From the NCBI GenBank assembly GCA_051453625.1, contig JBOZIK010000001.1, forward strand, positions 189,730,121 through 189,794,120: a DNA stretch of 64,000 nucleotides. Reading direction: 5' to 3'. Below the pieces are notes generated by a model, which was not told the origin of the DNA, searched no databases, and worked only from the letters and a program-made list of their open reading frames with translations. Both the position numbers and the translations under genes were made by a program. This stretch comes from Welwitschia mirabilis. Taxonomy: Eukaryota > Gnetophyta > Gnetopsida > Welwitschiales. Shown in pieces: positions 34,818 to 45,108 of this stretch; the first letter of the stretch is position 1; every line of letters starts with the position of its first letter.

Positions 34818-36238
34818 TGCATTTGCATGACAAAATTGACATTTTATGTAAGTTAATTAATCAATTTAGCAGAGGGAGAAACATTAAATTAATGGTTTTA
34901 TCATATATTCATGTTTTCTGCCCTTTTTATTACTTTTACATGAAATCATGGACTTACCTTAACATTCATAAGAACTATTTTTAAATTGAAGAACTTTTAG
35001 CACCAAACGCAAGTACTGCTAGCGAGGACTATTAGCATAATCAACTTTTTGAGGTAGCATGACACCAAACTCACATTCCTGTAATTTTTTGGAAAACTCA
35101 TCAAAATAAACTTATGGGATAAATCAGAAACAATCTAGAATGAATATTCAAATTTGACAACACATGGCAGAAGTACAAATCGACACATTGCAGTGACATG
35201 TGATAACAATAAGGATGATCATGTGACAAATACATGACATGGCATTTGTTGGCAGCATCATCAATAATTAAAGAATACATCATCATCATGTTTGCATATG
35301 AAGACGAAGCATCTTTCTTATGGCTACATGTTAAATGTATTTGTAACTTCCCCCTTACGTGACTGCCCTTAAGTAACACCCCTTATGTAACAACCACATA
35401 ATACAATAATGACTTAGACTCTAAGTCTCTTCCCTAATCTATAAAAGGGCCTTGACACCTCATTTATAAGAATATTTAGTCAGCTTAACATGGGAAAGAA
35501 GTGAAGGCTAGGACATCATGGCACTATGATATCTTTCTTGGGGGTGAAATGATTTGAGGCTAGTTGAGGTATCTTTCTCCTTCACCCTTCTCTTATGATG
35601 TAATGTATATTCCCTTCAGTTTTAATAAAAGAATTAGTTTGAACGCTTTCATTGTTGTTCCACATTTCATTTGACATTAGCAATATTTAGGTAGGATTGG
35701 TTCTTAAAAGAGGTCCATTCTTTTATTATTAATGATCAGAAATGGTATTAGCAATCCTTAGGTAAGCTTAATTAATTGTTAAGTTCTTTTGAACCGTATG
35801 AGTTATTTGAAGTTACTTTTGTGATTTATAGTTCTTGTTGTTTAACGGATCCTGTGCACTTTGATTCGTACTTTTTGTGCTTATTGTGAAGTATTAAGAG
35901 AACTGAATAACTCACCAACACTCATGTGGTGGATGAGATTATGCCTTCACACCAAGACTTAATGACTTGATGATTTAGTGCATGTTTCAGAAGACATGAA
36001 TCATTAGACCAAAGATGGAGTGAACGATAAATTGATTAGACCTTTGAAGCACTCCGTTCCTTTGCATTGTCAACTGAAGATAGCTTTTTGTCAAACTCCT
36101 TATTTTTCTATTTGACTTTTTCATTGCAAGTTAGATTAATCTTGTATCATTTGATTAAATTTACCTCATATATCCCTGTGGAAGAACGATTCTGAGTATA
36201 TACTCAGATAAATATTAATCACTACAAAGCTATGATCA
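34818..36238 (+). repeat. 3' LTR of family G copy 2
   Basis: Starts TGCATTTGCATGAC and ends TATGATCA. TATA box at 35440. Confidence 0.8.
35440..35447 (+). promoter_or_regulatory. TATA box of family G 3' LTR
   Basis: TATAAAAG at the conserved position. Confidence 0.65.
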
Positions 36239-37965
36239 GTGTTATTAGAGGAAAAAAACACTTACTTAGAACATTTGATAGAAAATTTAATTCTTATTTT
36301 AATAGGTCATAACTACAATTTTAAGTAACTCTTCTAATGCTTACATTGTAATGTAGGAACACAAATTCTTTGATTTTTTATTTATTTACGTTACGTAATA
36401 ATAACCTTTACATATTTATAAATTTAACATCNNNNNNNNNNNNNNNNNNNNNNNNNNNNNNNNNNNNNNNNNNNNNNNNNNNNNNNNNNNNNNNNNNNNN
36501 NNNNNNNNNNNNNNNNNNNNNNNNNNNNNNNCATGGAAGAAAAAAGAAAAGGATTGTTGTTGTAACCATTATTAGATCTTGAAAGAAATTAGATTGTTCA
36601 TATTCACTTCATTAATAAAGGATTATCATTTTATCACAATGGGACATAAGTTGATGTTAATATTAAATTCATGAATGAAAAGGTTATATAAATGACATAA
36701 TATTTTTCAATTAGAATACTATTTAAGAAATAATTTCTCTAATCACCTACACGTTAAACAAATTTTTCATTATCTATAATTTAGAGAAACATAATAAAAA
36801 TTACATATGATGAAATGATTAAACTATATTACAAAGAACTGTATATTACTAAAGTGTATATCACATATGAACAATTTAGCAAGAAAATAAGAAATTCATA
36901 AGATTGTTGAAAGTAAAACAAAAAATAAAGTGTTAACATATCAAAGAATATCATATTTCTTTAGTTTCGTTCATGTTCACAAGATTAAATGCATTGTCAA
37001 CACCTATTTAGATCAATAAGAAAGTAATAACATTAATTCTTTTCTTGCTAACCACATTTCTAATTCATGCACTATAAAAACTTATCATTAACATACATAA
37101 TCATATAGACAACATTATAATAGTAACCATATTGATGAATGGTTCAAGGATGCATATAGGAAATAATGAAGTAAAAAGCTTAATAACACATGAAAAAACT
37201 TGATCACATGTGGATAATTAGTCCTTATAATAAGTACTTTTGAAAAGTTTTACATATAATAAAAAAATTTAGTAGATTACAATCAACCTAACAAATTAAT
37301 ACTATGTCTCTTTACTACAAGATAATAATAAACATTAAATTATTAAAAAAATAGAAATAAAAAATGGAAAAAATATCAAGAAAGATCAAATATGGGTTGA
37401 TATTATTTTTCCTTTAACTAGATATCACTAGCCAAATTTATATAAAACTGTAGTTGTTTAATATGAATTAATTAATTCTTTCAAGTTTATCAAAATAATT
37501 TACCATAGACTACTACTTTATAGCTAGAGCCATGCACAAAGTGTTGCTACTATTAAGCATCCTACATCACCTGCCGCAAGAAGATAGTTATAGTAGAACG
37601 TAAAATCATATGATGGATAACATTAGTATTTGACAATTCTAATGAATGAAAATAAAATAAAAAATACAAATTTCATTATTTATTAATTATTGTACCAAAA
37701 TCAAAATAAAGAAGGACAAATTCATTTATTATAATAACTCATGCAAATCCAAATATTACTTAGACTCATATATAAGATTATGTAAATATGAAATGACTAT
37801 AAAACAATTTGTGGAAACATTTAGATAAAAACATAGAAAGAAATAAAAAACATCAAGTAAAACAAAGAATCAATCAGTATTATTATTATGTCATGTAAAA
37901 AAAATGAGATGTTGACATGCATAAAATTATACATTTTTATAATCAAATCTTGAACATATTTTGCT
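36239..37965. other. AT-rich intergenic DNA with a gap
   Basis: No gene supported. A 100-base gap lies at 36432-36531. Confidence 0.55.
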
Positions 37966-38036
37966 AATGGGATATTAGTCTAATTGGTGGAACACTTATC
38001 CTCCACACATGAGGTCATCAATTTAGAGCTTTAGAT
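37966..38036 (+). repeat. tRNA-like SINE head, copy 1
   Basis: An A-box-like TAGTCTAATTGG is followed by GGAACACTTATCCTCCA, an anticodon-arm-like region, and a degraded B box (ATTTAGAGCTT) about 35 bases later. The order and spacing are those of a tRNA-derived RNA polymerase III promoter. The downstream body is not recognised. Confidence 0.45.
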
Positions 38037-38876
38037 GCCTTATGAAAACTCTAATTATTAGGATATCCAAGTTTGACATACTTTATATAGAAATTCACTA
38101 TTTTATAATATGATAAAGATAATTCATCTTATAGTGATGGCATATGAATCTTATCCATTTTGCCTTTATTGCTTCTTTCCTACTTGGAAGCAAGCCATTA
38201 TGGAAGACAACCCTAAGCTTCCTTCTAACAAGCACTTTTTATGAAGACATTTACATCCATGTGAGCTTGATAATTTCTTGTGTCCTTCAAATAAAACTAA
38301 TATTTTATAATATTTACTAATCTGTTACAATATCTCTCATTCTAGATTCAAATGCAAGCAGAGAAGTTGCAATTAAATGTGAATTACCTCTTACAAATTA
38401 CTGAGCATTTCTTAGATGACCCCTATTCGATCTTTTAGGTTCTTCGTCGTGGACCTCTACCAAAAGATCCTCTTTATCACATGAAAACTAGAACGACAGG
38501 AAGCATCAACACAACCCCTTTACTAAAAGTCATAGCAGAGTATAAAGAAATTAGAGTGCCTGTCTTTTTTAGAGTAGTTTTATTCCCTTAGATAATTTTG
38601 GAAATATTGCAAAAAACCAATAGGTTTTTATTTCATTTCCATTTTCAAATAATTTATTTAATACTCTTTGGGTTGTTTAAAAACTGTGGTTTTTAAGCTT
38701 TTATTATTTTTGTTTGGTAGCAAGGTCTACATTTGATGCTGATGTACTACACCTTTTCTTTTAACAAAGTTTGGGGTTCGACATCCTCTCCACCATTCCT
38801 CCACCTTATTACTTGGATCATTTAGATTTTAGACATAATGCTATTCAAGTAAGATTGCAATTGACACTGTTTGCTA
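38037..38876. other. AT-rich DNA between SINE-like heads
   Basis: No gene seen. A GGGGTTCGACATCC stretch near 38772 resembles a polymerase III B box but has no clear A box before it. Confidence 0.4.
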
Positions 38877-38945
38877 AGGGGATGGTAGCCCAACTACTGG
38901 AAAATTTGTCCTCCATTTAGGAAGCCATGATTTTGAATCTTTGAA
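38877..38945 (+). repeat. tRNA-like SINE head, copy 2
   Basis: GGGGATGGTAGCCCAACT (A box with a small insertion), then TTTGTCCTCCATTTAGGAAG and a B-box-like TTTTGAATCTT. The middle part (TTGTCCTCCAT) is shared with copy 1. Confidence 0.5.
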
Positions 38946-39234
38946 TGACCTAGTCAAAATCATTCATTTGGATGATTGTGATAGCTATGCTCTTATGGGG
39001 ATTGTAGAGTTGTTAAAAGCTTTGAGTTTAACATCCCTTAAACCTAGCATTATTCTTCTTTCTTTTTAAACCTAAGCATAAATGATGTTTCTAGTTTATA
39101 GGTTACTAAAATTAAGTATTTGAAATAATCATGAGGATATTGAAAGTTTTTAATGCCCGTATCTCCCTTTAAATATACAATCACTAGAAAACAAATAATT
39201 TAATTATATCTACTACCTCATAAAATACTAATTA

Positions 39235-39320
39235 AAACATGTGAGTATTTGAACCCATTACCCCCTGGAATGAAAGACAAATACATGATAGTACTGTTAG
39301 AGGTCCCTTTATATGGTAAG
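39235..39320 (-). repeat. tRNA-like SINE head, copy 3
   Basis: On the minus strand: AGTACTATCATG (weak A box), TTTGTCTTTCATTCCAGG, and GGGTTCAAATAC, a good B box. The TTTGTCYTYCAT core matches copies 1 and 2. Confidence 0.5.
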
Positions 39321-39593
39321 ATCCCATATTGAGAGAAAGAGGAAGCATTAATACTTTACAACTTTCCCCCAACAATCGGAGAGAATTTTGGGCTCGTCAG
39401 ACACCATTGTTAAATCTGAGTAGTGTACTCCATTGTTTGTTTTGTGTAACTCGAACACAGTCAACCGACTTGGCAACATCGATCCAACCCTTATAACAGA
39501 CGTCGGACTTGAAATTCGGTTGGAAGTGGAACCGACGTATTCCATTTGTGTTTTACATTGTTTCTAAAGCTTTTCAGGCACCAGTAATTCATC

Positions 39594-39689
39594 ATGCATC
39601 CCCCAAATAGAGGTTTCGGGTTTCCAACCGATTTCAGTTCGGGTCTTCCTCCTGGTGCCGTATCTGGTCCTAGTTCGGACGAGTTGAAA
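39594..39689 (+). CDS. Probable host gene, coding exon 1 (unrecognised)
   Basis: The ATG at 39594 is the first after an in-frame TAA at 39585. It opens 32 codons (MHPPNRGFGFPTDF ... SSDELK) that are Gly-, Pro- and Ser-rich and not repeat-like. The exon ends at a good donor, AAA|GTTAGT, in phase 0. The surrounding 39360-39690 holds many more CG dinucleotides than the rest of the window, as expected of an unmethylated promoter and first exon. Joined to exon 2 the frame stays open without correction. I do not recognise the protein and found no domain in it. It could also be a gene fragment, since further exons are not certain. Confidence 0.55.
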
Positions 39690-40476
39690 GTTAGTTTCTT
39701 CTTCGCTTGCCTTTGTTGAGAATAATTTTTATTTTTAGCTTTATCCTCGCGATCGCTTCTAACAGAAAAATTAACCTTACTGATCGCAATATATTATTTC
39801 ATCGTATCCATGACTTTCATAATTGGACTCGTTTAACTCAATTTCTCCTAGCTGGAATTTGATTATGGCCAAAACGACTTAATTCAGAAATGCTTTAAAT
39901 TTATTATAACAGGAGAAAATTAGGAAATAGATACAACTTTTATTACCACTTCAATCAGAAGTGTCATCAGGGTTTTCGTTCTCATCCTCTTATTCGTATT
40001 TGAAGCTGAATTGGATGACATTGGAGAACCAATATCGTCCCTACGTTTATTTTTGCGCTCTTTCTTATTTCTTTATTTGCTTATCATACATAAAACAACT
40101 CGTTGCTTAAGATATGATGCAAGTGCTATGTCAAAAAGCGAAAAATCTGGACATACATTCCTTTGAAAAATTGTCTTTTGGTTTTCAATTTTTCGACAAA
40201 GCTGTTAGTCATTAACAACTCTTTATCTGTGCTATATATCCCATTTCCAACACTCGAATAATTCACGTTCATTCTATCGCCATTACTACCCACGTGTCAT
40301 TGGGAAATGGAAAATCTAGACATACATTTCCTTTGAAAAAGTGCATTTTGGTTTTCAATTTTTTCTACAAAACTGTTAGTCATTAACAACTCTTTATCTG
40401 TGATATACATTTCTTTTCCAACATTCGACCAATTTACGTACATTCTATCGCCATTACTGTCCTCCTCATTTTGCAG
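39690..40476 (+). other. Intron 1 of the probable host gene, with a tandem duplication
   Basis: Bounded by GTTAGT and TTTTGCAG. Two copies of a roughly 155-bp segment (about 40137-40292 and 40306-40461, period about 169 bp) lie just before the acceptor. Each contains CATACATTYCCTTTGAAAAA, TTAGTCATTAACAACTC and CATTCTATCGCCATTACT. Confidence 0.6.
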
Positions 40477-40723
40477 AATGTCGAAAGGATGCATGTTCCC
40501 CCTCCAGTCTATAATTCCTATTATAGCGAGCGGTATTACATGACGCAAAACTCTATTCTTCCGGTTCCTATTTCACCTTACCAGCCACCAATGCATGTAG
40601 GTTCCTCAAGGGAGGAAAGAATTAATAATCAAGTTAGGGGGCACTCTAGAGAGAGACCATCTAACAAAGAAGGTTATCGAAATTGGATTTTTGCACAAAA
40701 GATTCGATCTTCCCACTTGCCAG
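40477..40723 (+). CDS. Probable host gene, coding exon 2 (unrecognised)
   Basis: Follows the acceptor TTTTGCAG in phase 0 and stays open for 82 codons to a CCAG|GTATGA donor, leaving phase 1. The protein begins NVERMHVPPPVYNSYYS, then a Pro/Tyr-rich stretch (SILPVPISPYQPP) and an Arg-rich one (SREERINNQVRGHSRERPS), ending NWIFAQKIRSSHLP. The composition suggests a disordered N-terminal region, as in nuclear or RNA-related proteins, but that is only an impression. The next exon is not identified. The Tat-like element begins 1 kb downstream, so the following intron may have been enlarged by it. Alternatively, this is a truncated gene copy. Confidence 0.55.
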
Positions 40724-41723
40724 GTATGATGGTGATATGTTTCTGAACATTCTTTCTTTAACGTTGTTAGCTAAAATACATCCCTTTGTCACATTTTACA
40801 AGAGGGGAAATGGGGAAAAATTCAGATTGGATAACTATTCACTTTTTCACCAGATTCCTGTCTGACTCCCATATTGTCAAATGTTCTTCATAATCATATC
40901 CAGCACTGAGGATTTCTCCTTTCCATCCCTTGAGCTGCAGGATCAATGCAGGGCAGGATTAATATTGTTCAGTCTAGTTGCAGCTCTTTGTTTGTTTGTC
41001 CATATGATTAAGCCGTATTTGGTCAAATTTCATTGGCAGGTGGGAAGTCTAAAGATGGTTGAAAATCTGCTATTCCTATTGTCTTTATTAGCAGCAAGCA
41101 ACTGAAAAAGTTTAAATAGAAGAATTAAAAGCAATCCTATTAACATGACCACATAGAGATAAGATATTATTTATCTAAGTTGAACTGCTTTATTACAAAT
41201 GCCAAGAGCACCCTTATACATGTATTAGGCGTGAGTGTAAATGATACCTATAAATGAGAGAACTATTAAAATTAACCTTCCATAACTATAATTCAACGTT
41301 TATTTATTTAATCATAATAGTTAATAATTGATTTAGTGTCCACAAAGTAACATACTCTGTGGCTCTACGCTAAAATTCCATAGTCCAGTTTTGTGGGGAG
41401 GTTCTCTAATCAATCTTCTTATGATCGATTAATCTCGGTGAAAGAGAACTTTCTCATTCTTATTTAATTCGACACAAGAAAAATTAGAATATCACCAAGA
41501 GTTGTTAGAGAGAGTAAGGGGAAGCAAGACGATGTAAAGATAGCCTTGAGATAATTTTTAAAAAAATAAGTATTTAATTCTATCAATGATGATTCTATCA
41601 TCATGTCTAGACTTTAGATCCATTCTCCTTGTTTCTCCTTACCGAAGTTGTGTGAATAAAATCATTTAGCTTTGATTACTTTGCCACTATTTTCTTTCTA
41701 GTCAACCCTTTTAAAAACCTAAA
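40724..41723 (+). other. Probable intron 2 or 3' flank of the host gene
   Basis: No exon with convincing splice sites and the right phase was found. Candidate acceptors occur at 40938 (GAGCTGCAG) and 41040 (TTGGCAG), but the frames that follow close soon or read as hydrophobic noise. Confidence 0.4.
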
Positions 41724-41728
41724 GTTTT
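41724..41728. repeat. Probable target-site duplication, left (GTTTT)
   Basis: GTTTT before the left LTR compares with GTTTC at 59617-59621 after the right LTR (4 of 5). Confidence 0.6.
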
Positions 41729-42172
41729 TGTTGATGTAGATTCCTTTCCTTAGCCTTGGAAAGGCAACAATGTCCGCTTCCAAAGGTGAGGTCCTAGACT
41801 TGTTTTAGGGGGCTATGGAAATTAGGTATCCAAAGTGATATCCCTCAAGGTACAACATAACTTGGGAATAGGGTTAGAGCATGGGCGAGGCCTTGTGGGT
41901 AATACCTTATAGCGTAAAAGGTAGGGGAAAATGGAACAAGAAGCGGTAAGGGTAGGAGAACGGTGGAGGAGTTCCTAAGATAGGATTTGTCTTTTAGGTT
42001 GTTCCAAGGTGTTAGCTGAAGGGTACAAAATAGCTCTTGGGCTATGGGATTAAAGGTCCCGATCGGATCTCCTCCTAAGGCTATGATAGAGTGCGACGGT
42101 GTTCTTCAGAAAGGGAAGTAGGAAGGGTACACAAAGGATGTTGTTCCTCTGTTGAGGATGAAGGGTCTCTCT

Positions 42173-43005
42173 CTCTCTCTNNNNNNNNNNNNNNNNNNNN
42201 NNNNNNNNNNNNNNNNNNNNNNNNNNNNNNNNNNNNNNNNNNNNNNNNNNNNNNNNNNNNNNNNNNNNNNNNNNNNNNNNNNNNNNNNNNNNNNNNNNNN
42301 NNNNNNNNNNNNNNNNNNNNNNNNNNNNNNNNNNNNNNNNNNNNNNNNNNNNNNNNNNNNNNNNNNNNNNNNNNNNNNNNNNNNNNNNNNNNNNNNNNNN
42401 NNNNNNNNNNNNNNNNNNNNNNNNNNNNNNNNNNNNNNNNNNNNNNNNNNNNNNNNNNNNNNNNNNNNNNNNNNNNNNNNNNNNNNNNNNNNNNNNNNNN
42501 NNNNNNNNNNNNNNNNNNNNNNNNNNNNNNNNNNNNNNNNNNNNNNNNNNNNNNNNNNNNNNNNNNNNNNNNNNNNNNNNNNNNNNNNNNNNNNNNNNNN
42601 NNNNNNNNNNNNNNNNNNNNNNNNNNNNNNNNNNNNNNNNNNNNNNNNNNNNNNNNNNNNNNNNNNNNNNNNNNNNNNNNNNNNNNNNNNNNNNNNNNNN
42701 NNNNNNNNNNNNNNNNNNNNNNNNNNNNNNNNNNNNNNNNNNNNNNNNNNNNNNNNNNNNNNNNNNNNNNNNNNNNNNNNNNNNNNNNNNNNNNNNNNNN
42801 NNNNNNNNNNNNNNNNNNNNNNNNNNNNNNNNNNNNNNNNNNNNNNNNNNNNNNNNNNNNNNNNNNNNNNNNNNNNNNNNNNNNNNNNNNNNNNNNNNNN
42901 NNNNNNNNNNNNNNNNNNNNNNNNNNNNNNNNNNNNNNNNNNNNNCTCTACCCCTCGCACTCTCTCTCTCTCTCTCTCTCTCCCCGTCTCTCTCTCTCTC
43001 CGAGG
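42173..43005. repeat. (CT)n microsatellite containing an assembly gap
   Basis: CT repeats on both sides of 765 Ns (42181-42945). The gap sits exactly where the simple repeat defeats assembly. Confidence 0.9.
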
Positions 43006-44429
43006 GAGCGTAAGAGAAGGTCCTTCTTGCTATCTGCCAGGCCTACGGATAGTAAGAAACAAAGTGATGAAGAAAGAGCTGAACTCTTTATGGATGCTTC
43101 TTTGAAAAACAACAACAACACTCTCCTCAATTACTGAAAGGGAGGAGTAGAATTAGGTCTCTCCTAGCCGAGAAGAAGGGAGGATTGATACGATGCAGAG
43201 ATAGATAACCAATGTCTTTTCTTATAGACATGATGAGAAAACACTAGAATTGACAAAGGGATGTGTAGATGGTGGAGGCTGCTTCTATTTTCTTCTAGAG
43301 TCTTCCTTGTGGAGAAGGTGAAATCCCCAACTAGTTAGGAGTCTAGAAGAGAAGTGAAGGTGAGATCACTATCCGGTATATGAGGAGGGGAGCCTCAGTC
43401 TTGCAGATGAATTTTACAATACTAGAGGGTAATAAGGAAATAGAGAAAAAAGCGTAGAGAGGGTCTTCTAGGTATAAATGCCTAAAAGTGGGGAAGAAAG
43501 GGAAAGACTGCCTCTCTGATGAAAGGCAGAGAAGTGCGAGTGACATGGAAGAAAGGAAAGGGCAAATGTGATGGTGGGACCTAGATAGTGTCTCTTGGTT
43601 GTTTGATTCTCCTCATTGTCCTTGAGTTAGTTAGGATTCCAATGGTGCAGTAGCACTCAGAAGACTGCTAGAGGAATGATGGAACCACTAATGAATGGCT
43701 GGCTGGTCCCTGATGGTACAAGAGAGGATCATTTTACCAAAACAATGGTCACCTAATTGTGCATAGGGCTAGTACTCACCTTGTAATGTAATGTCACAGA
43801 CAGGCTTCCTCGACTTTGGCACACCTTAAGGATTTAATGCAACCTTAGGACTCTTTTGGAGTTGATGAATAATCATACCCTCAGTGAAGGAAGTGGGGCA
43901 AGGACTTGAAGTAGTATAGCCTTGTTTGAAGAACTATGGTTTTGAGAATGGTACAACCTAAGGAGAAGATTGGCTGAAAGGATGCTACGTTAGAGGTTGA
44001 ATTATGCAAAGAAGGCTAAGAGTTGACTGAAGCTAAAGGTTGGAAACATGAAAGTGGAGGAATGAGGGATGATGTTTATGAGTTTCATGCCTTGCGCGTG
44101 GAAGGTTTGGTAGACTAGGTGAGGATGAGAAGAGGACGAAATGGAGAAGAAGGGAAAGGGGGAAGGAAGAAAGGAGATTAGAAACAAAGGGAGAAGATGA
44201 AGAGAAGAGGTGGTATGGAAGGCATGGGGAAGAAGAGCTTTTAGGTGGAAGAGAGCTTCCTTGGCTAGTCTAGAGTTCTGATTTGGTTTTGATGTTTGAT
44301 GAAGCTAAAAGCTGTGTCCATGAAGGAGAGTGAAGTAGAGTGAACACCTACCATCGTCTGTGGGATCATCCTGCAAGTTGTTTAAAACTGAAGTTAGTGG
44401 TTTGCAGTTGCAAGAGGGAGTTGGAGCCA

Positions 44430-44880
44430 AGATTCCATGCCCTAGTCATGGAAGAGGGTGTGGAAGAGCGAATGAGGGGAGGTAGAAAGAGAGGGAAAGG
44501 TGCGAGAGGGAAGGAGAAATGTGAGATGAAAGCAAGAAAGGTGGAGAATGGAGGGAAATGAAGAAAAGGAAGAGGATCTTGGGAAGAGGGAGTTGTTTGG
44601 AGATGCGTATTTGATGGATCACCAAGCTGGAGACCTTGTTTGAAGGCAGAGAACTGAGTTTCTGGAGTAAAGATGATTTTGGACCTATACAACAAAGACC
44701 TATTGCCTGGAGAGAATGCTAGAGGAACTAAATGCTAGAGTGCAGGATGGAGAGGGCGTGGAAGAGAAGGAGGAGGAAAAGAGAAGGAAAGAAGGAAGAG
44801 GAAGAAGGAGAAGGGGAAAAGGTAAAAGGAGGAAGAAAGAAGGAAGGAAATGGTGATGGAATGGAGGGAGAAGGATGTAA
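44430..44880. repeat. Long polypurine stretch in the LTR
   Basis: Over about 450 bp the plus strand is mostly GA, GGA and GAA runs. The other LTR has the same at about 59150-59560. Frames read through it are low-complexity artefacts. Confidence 0.8.
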
Positions 44881-44940
44881 CACAAAGAAGAAAGGATAGA
44901 GGGGTGACCTACTGTCTAGGCATCGTGTTGGTACCCAACA

Positions 44941-44961
44941 CTTGCTCACCCCCAGGCATTC
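44941..44961 (-). promoter_or_regulatory. Probable polypurine tract of the Tat-like element
   Basis: On the minus strand GGGGGTGAGCAAG directly precedes the TGTTGGG start of the 3' LTR, the proper place for plus-strand priming. Confidence 0.5.
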
Positions 44962-45108
44962 GTGTGAAAGGATGGAAGACAAGAATGTGGGTGACTGAAC
45001 AAAGGGACATAGTGAGATGGAGAAAGAGAAGAGAGTAAGCAACCAAGGTTCTCCTTTTAACTCAGGTTTAAGGGTCTTTTTGACTAGGGTAAGCAAACCT
45101 TTTTAGGA

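Larger units (their letters stand above)
30900..36238 (+). mobile_element. Family G non-autonomous LTR element, copy 2 (complete structure)
   Basis: Two colinear LTRs (30900-32349 and 34818-36238) flank only 2468 bp of internal DNA. A recognisable primer-binding site lies after the 5' LTR and a purine run (TTAGGGGG) before the 3' LTR. The internal region has a gag-like zinc-knuckle tail fused to an acidic, repeat-rich frame that I do not recognise, and no protease, RT or integrase. Length and content fit a non-autonomous element such as a small LARD. No convincing target duplication was found: ATTGG before and GTGTT after do not match. Confidence 0.8.
41729..44940 (-). repeat. 3' LTR of the Tat-like element
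   Basis: In plus-strand terms it starts TGTTGATGTAGATTCC and ends GTACCCAACA. It is colinear with 57162-59616 in several blocks: the GGAAAGGCAA start, the AACAACAACA-CTCTCCTC block, the GAGATCACTAT block, and the GA-rich final third. It holds a CT microsatellite with a 765-base gap (42181-42945) that has no counterpart in the other LTR. The last 500 bp are almost pure purine on the plus strand. Confidence 0.8.

Noticed and set aside
30895-36243. A target-site duplication for family G copy 2
   Set aside because: ATTGG and GTGTT do not match, even when the LTR start is shifted by a few bases.
38772-38790. A fourth SINE or a tRNA gene (GGGGTTCGACATCC B-box-like)
   Set aside because: No A box at the right distance and no cloverleaf could be drawn.
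39371-39400. CCCCCAACA followed by a TGGGCTCGTC stretch, like an LTR end and primer site
   Set aside because: No matching second LTR, no internal element sequence, and the following DNA belongs to the gene-like patch. Left open as a weak possibility only.
44340-45100. Several overlapping frames of 60-122 codons on both strands
   Set aside because: They lie in GA-rich LTR sequence and read as Arg/Glu/Gly- or Ser/Phe/Pro-rich low complexity; both LTRs give the same artefact (58477-59591).
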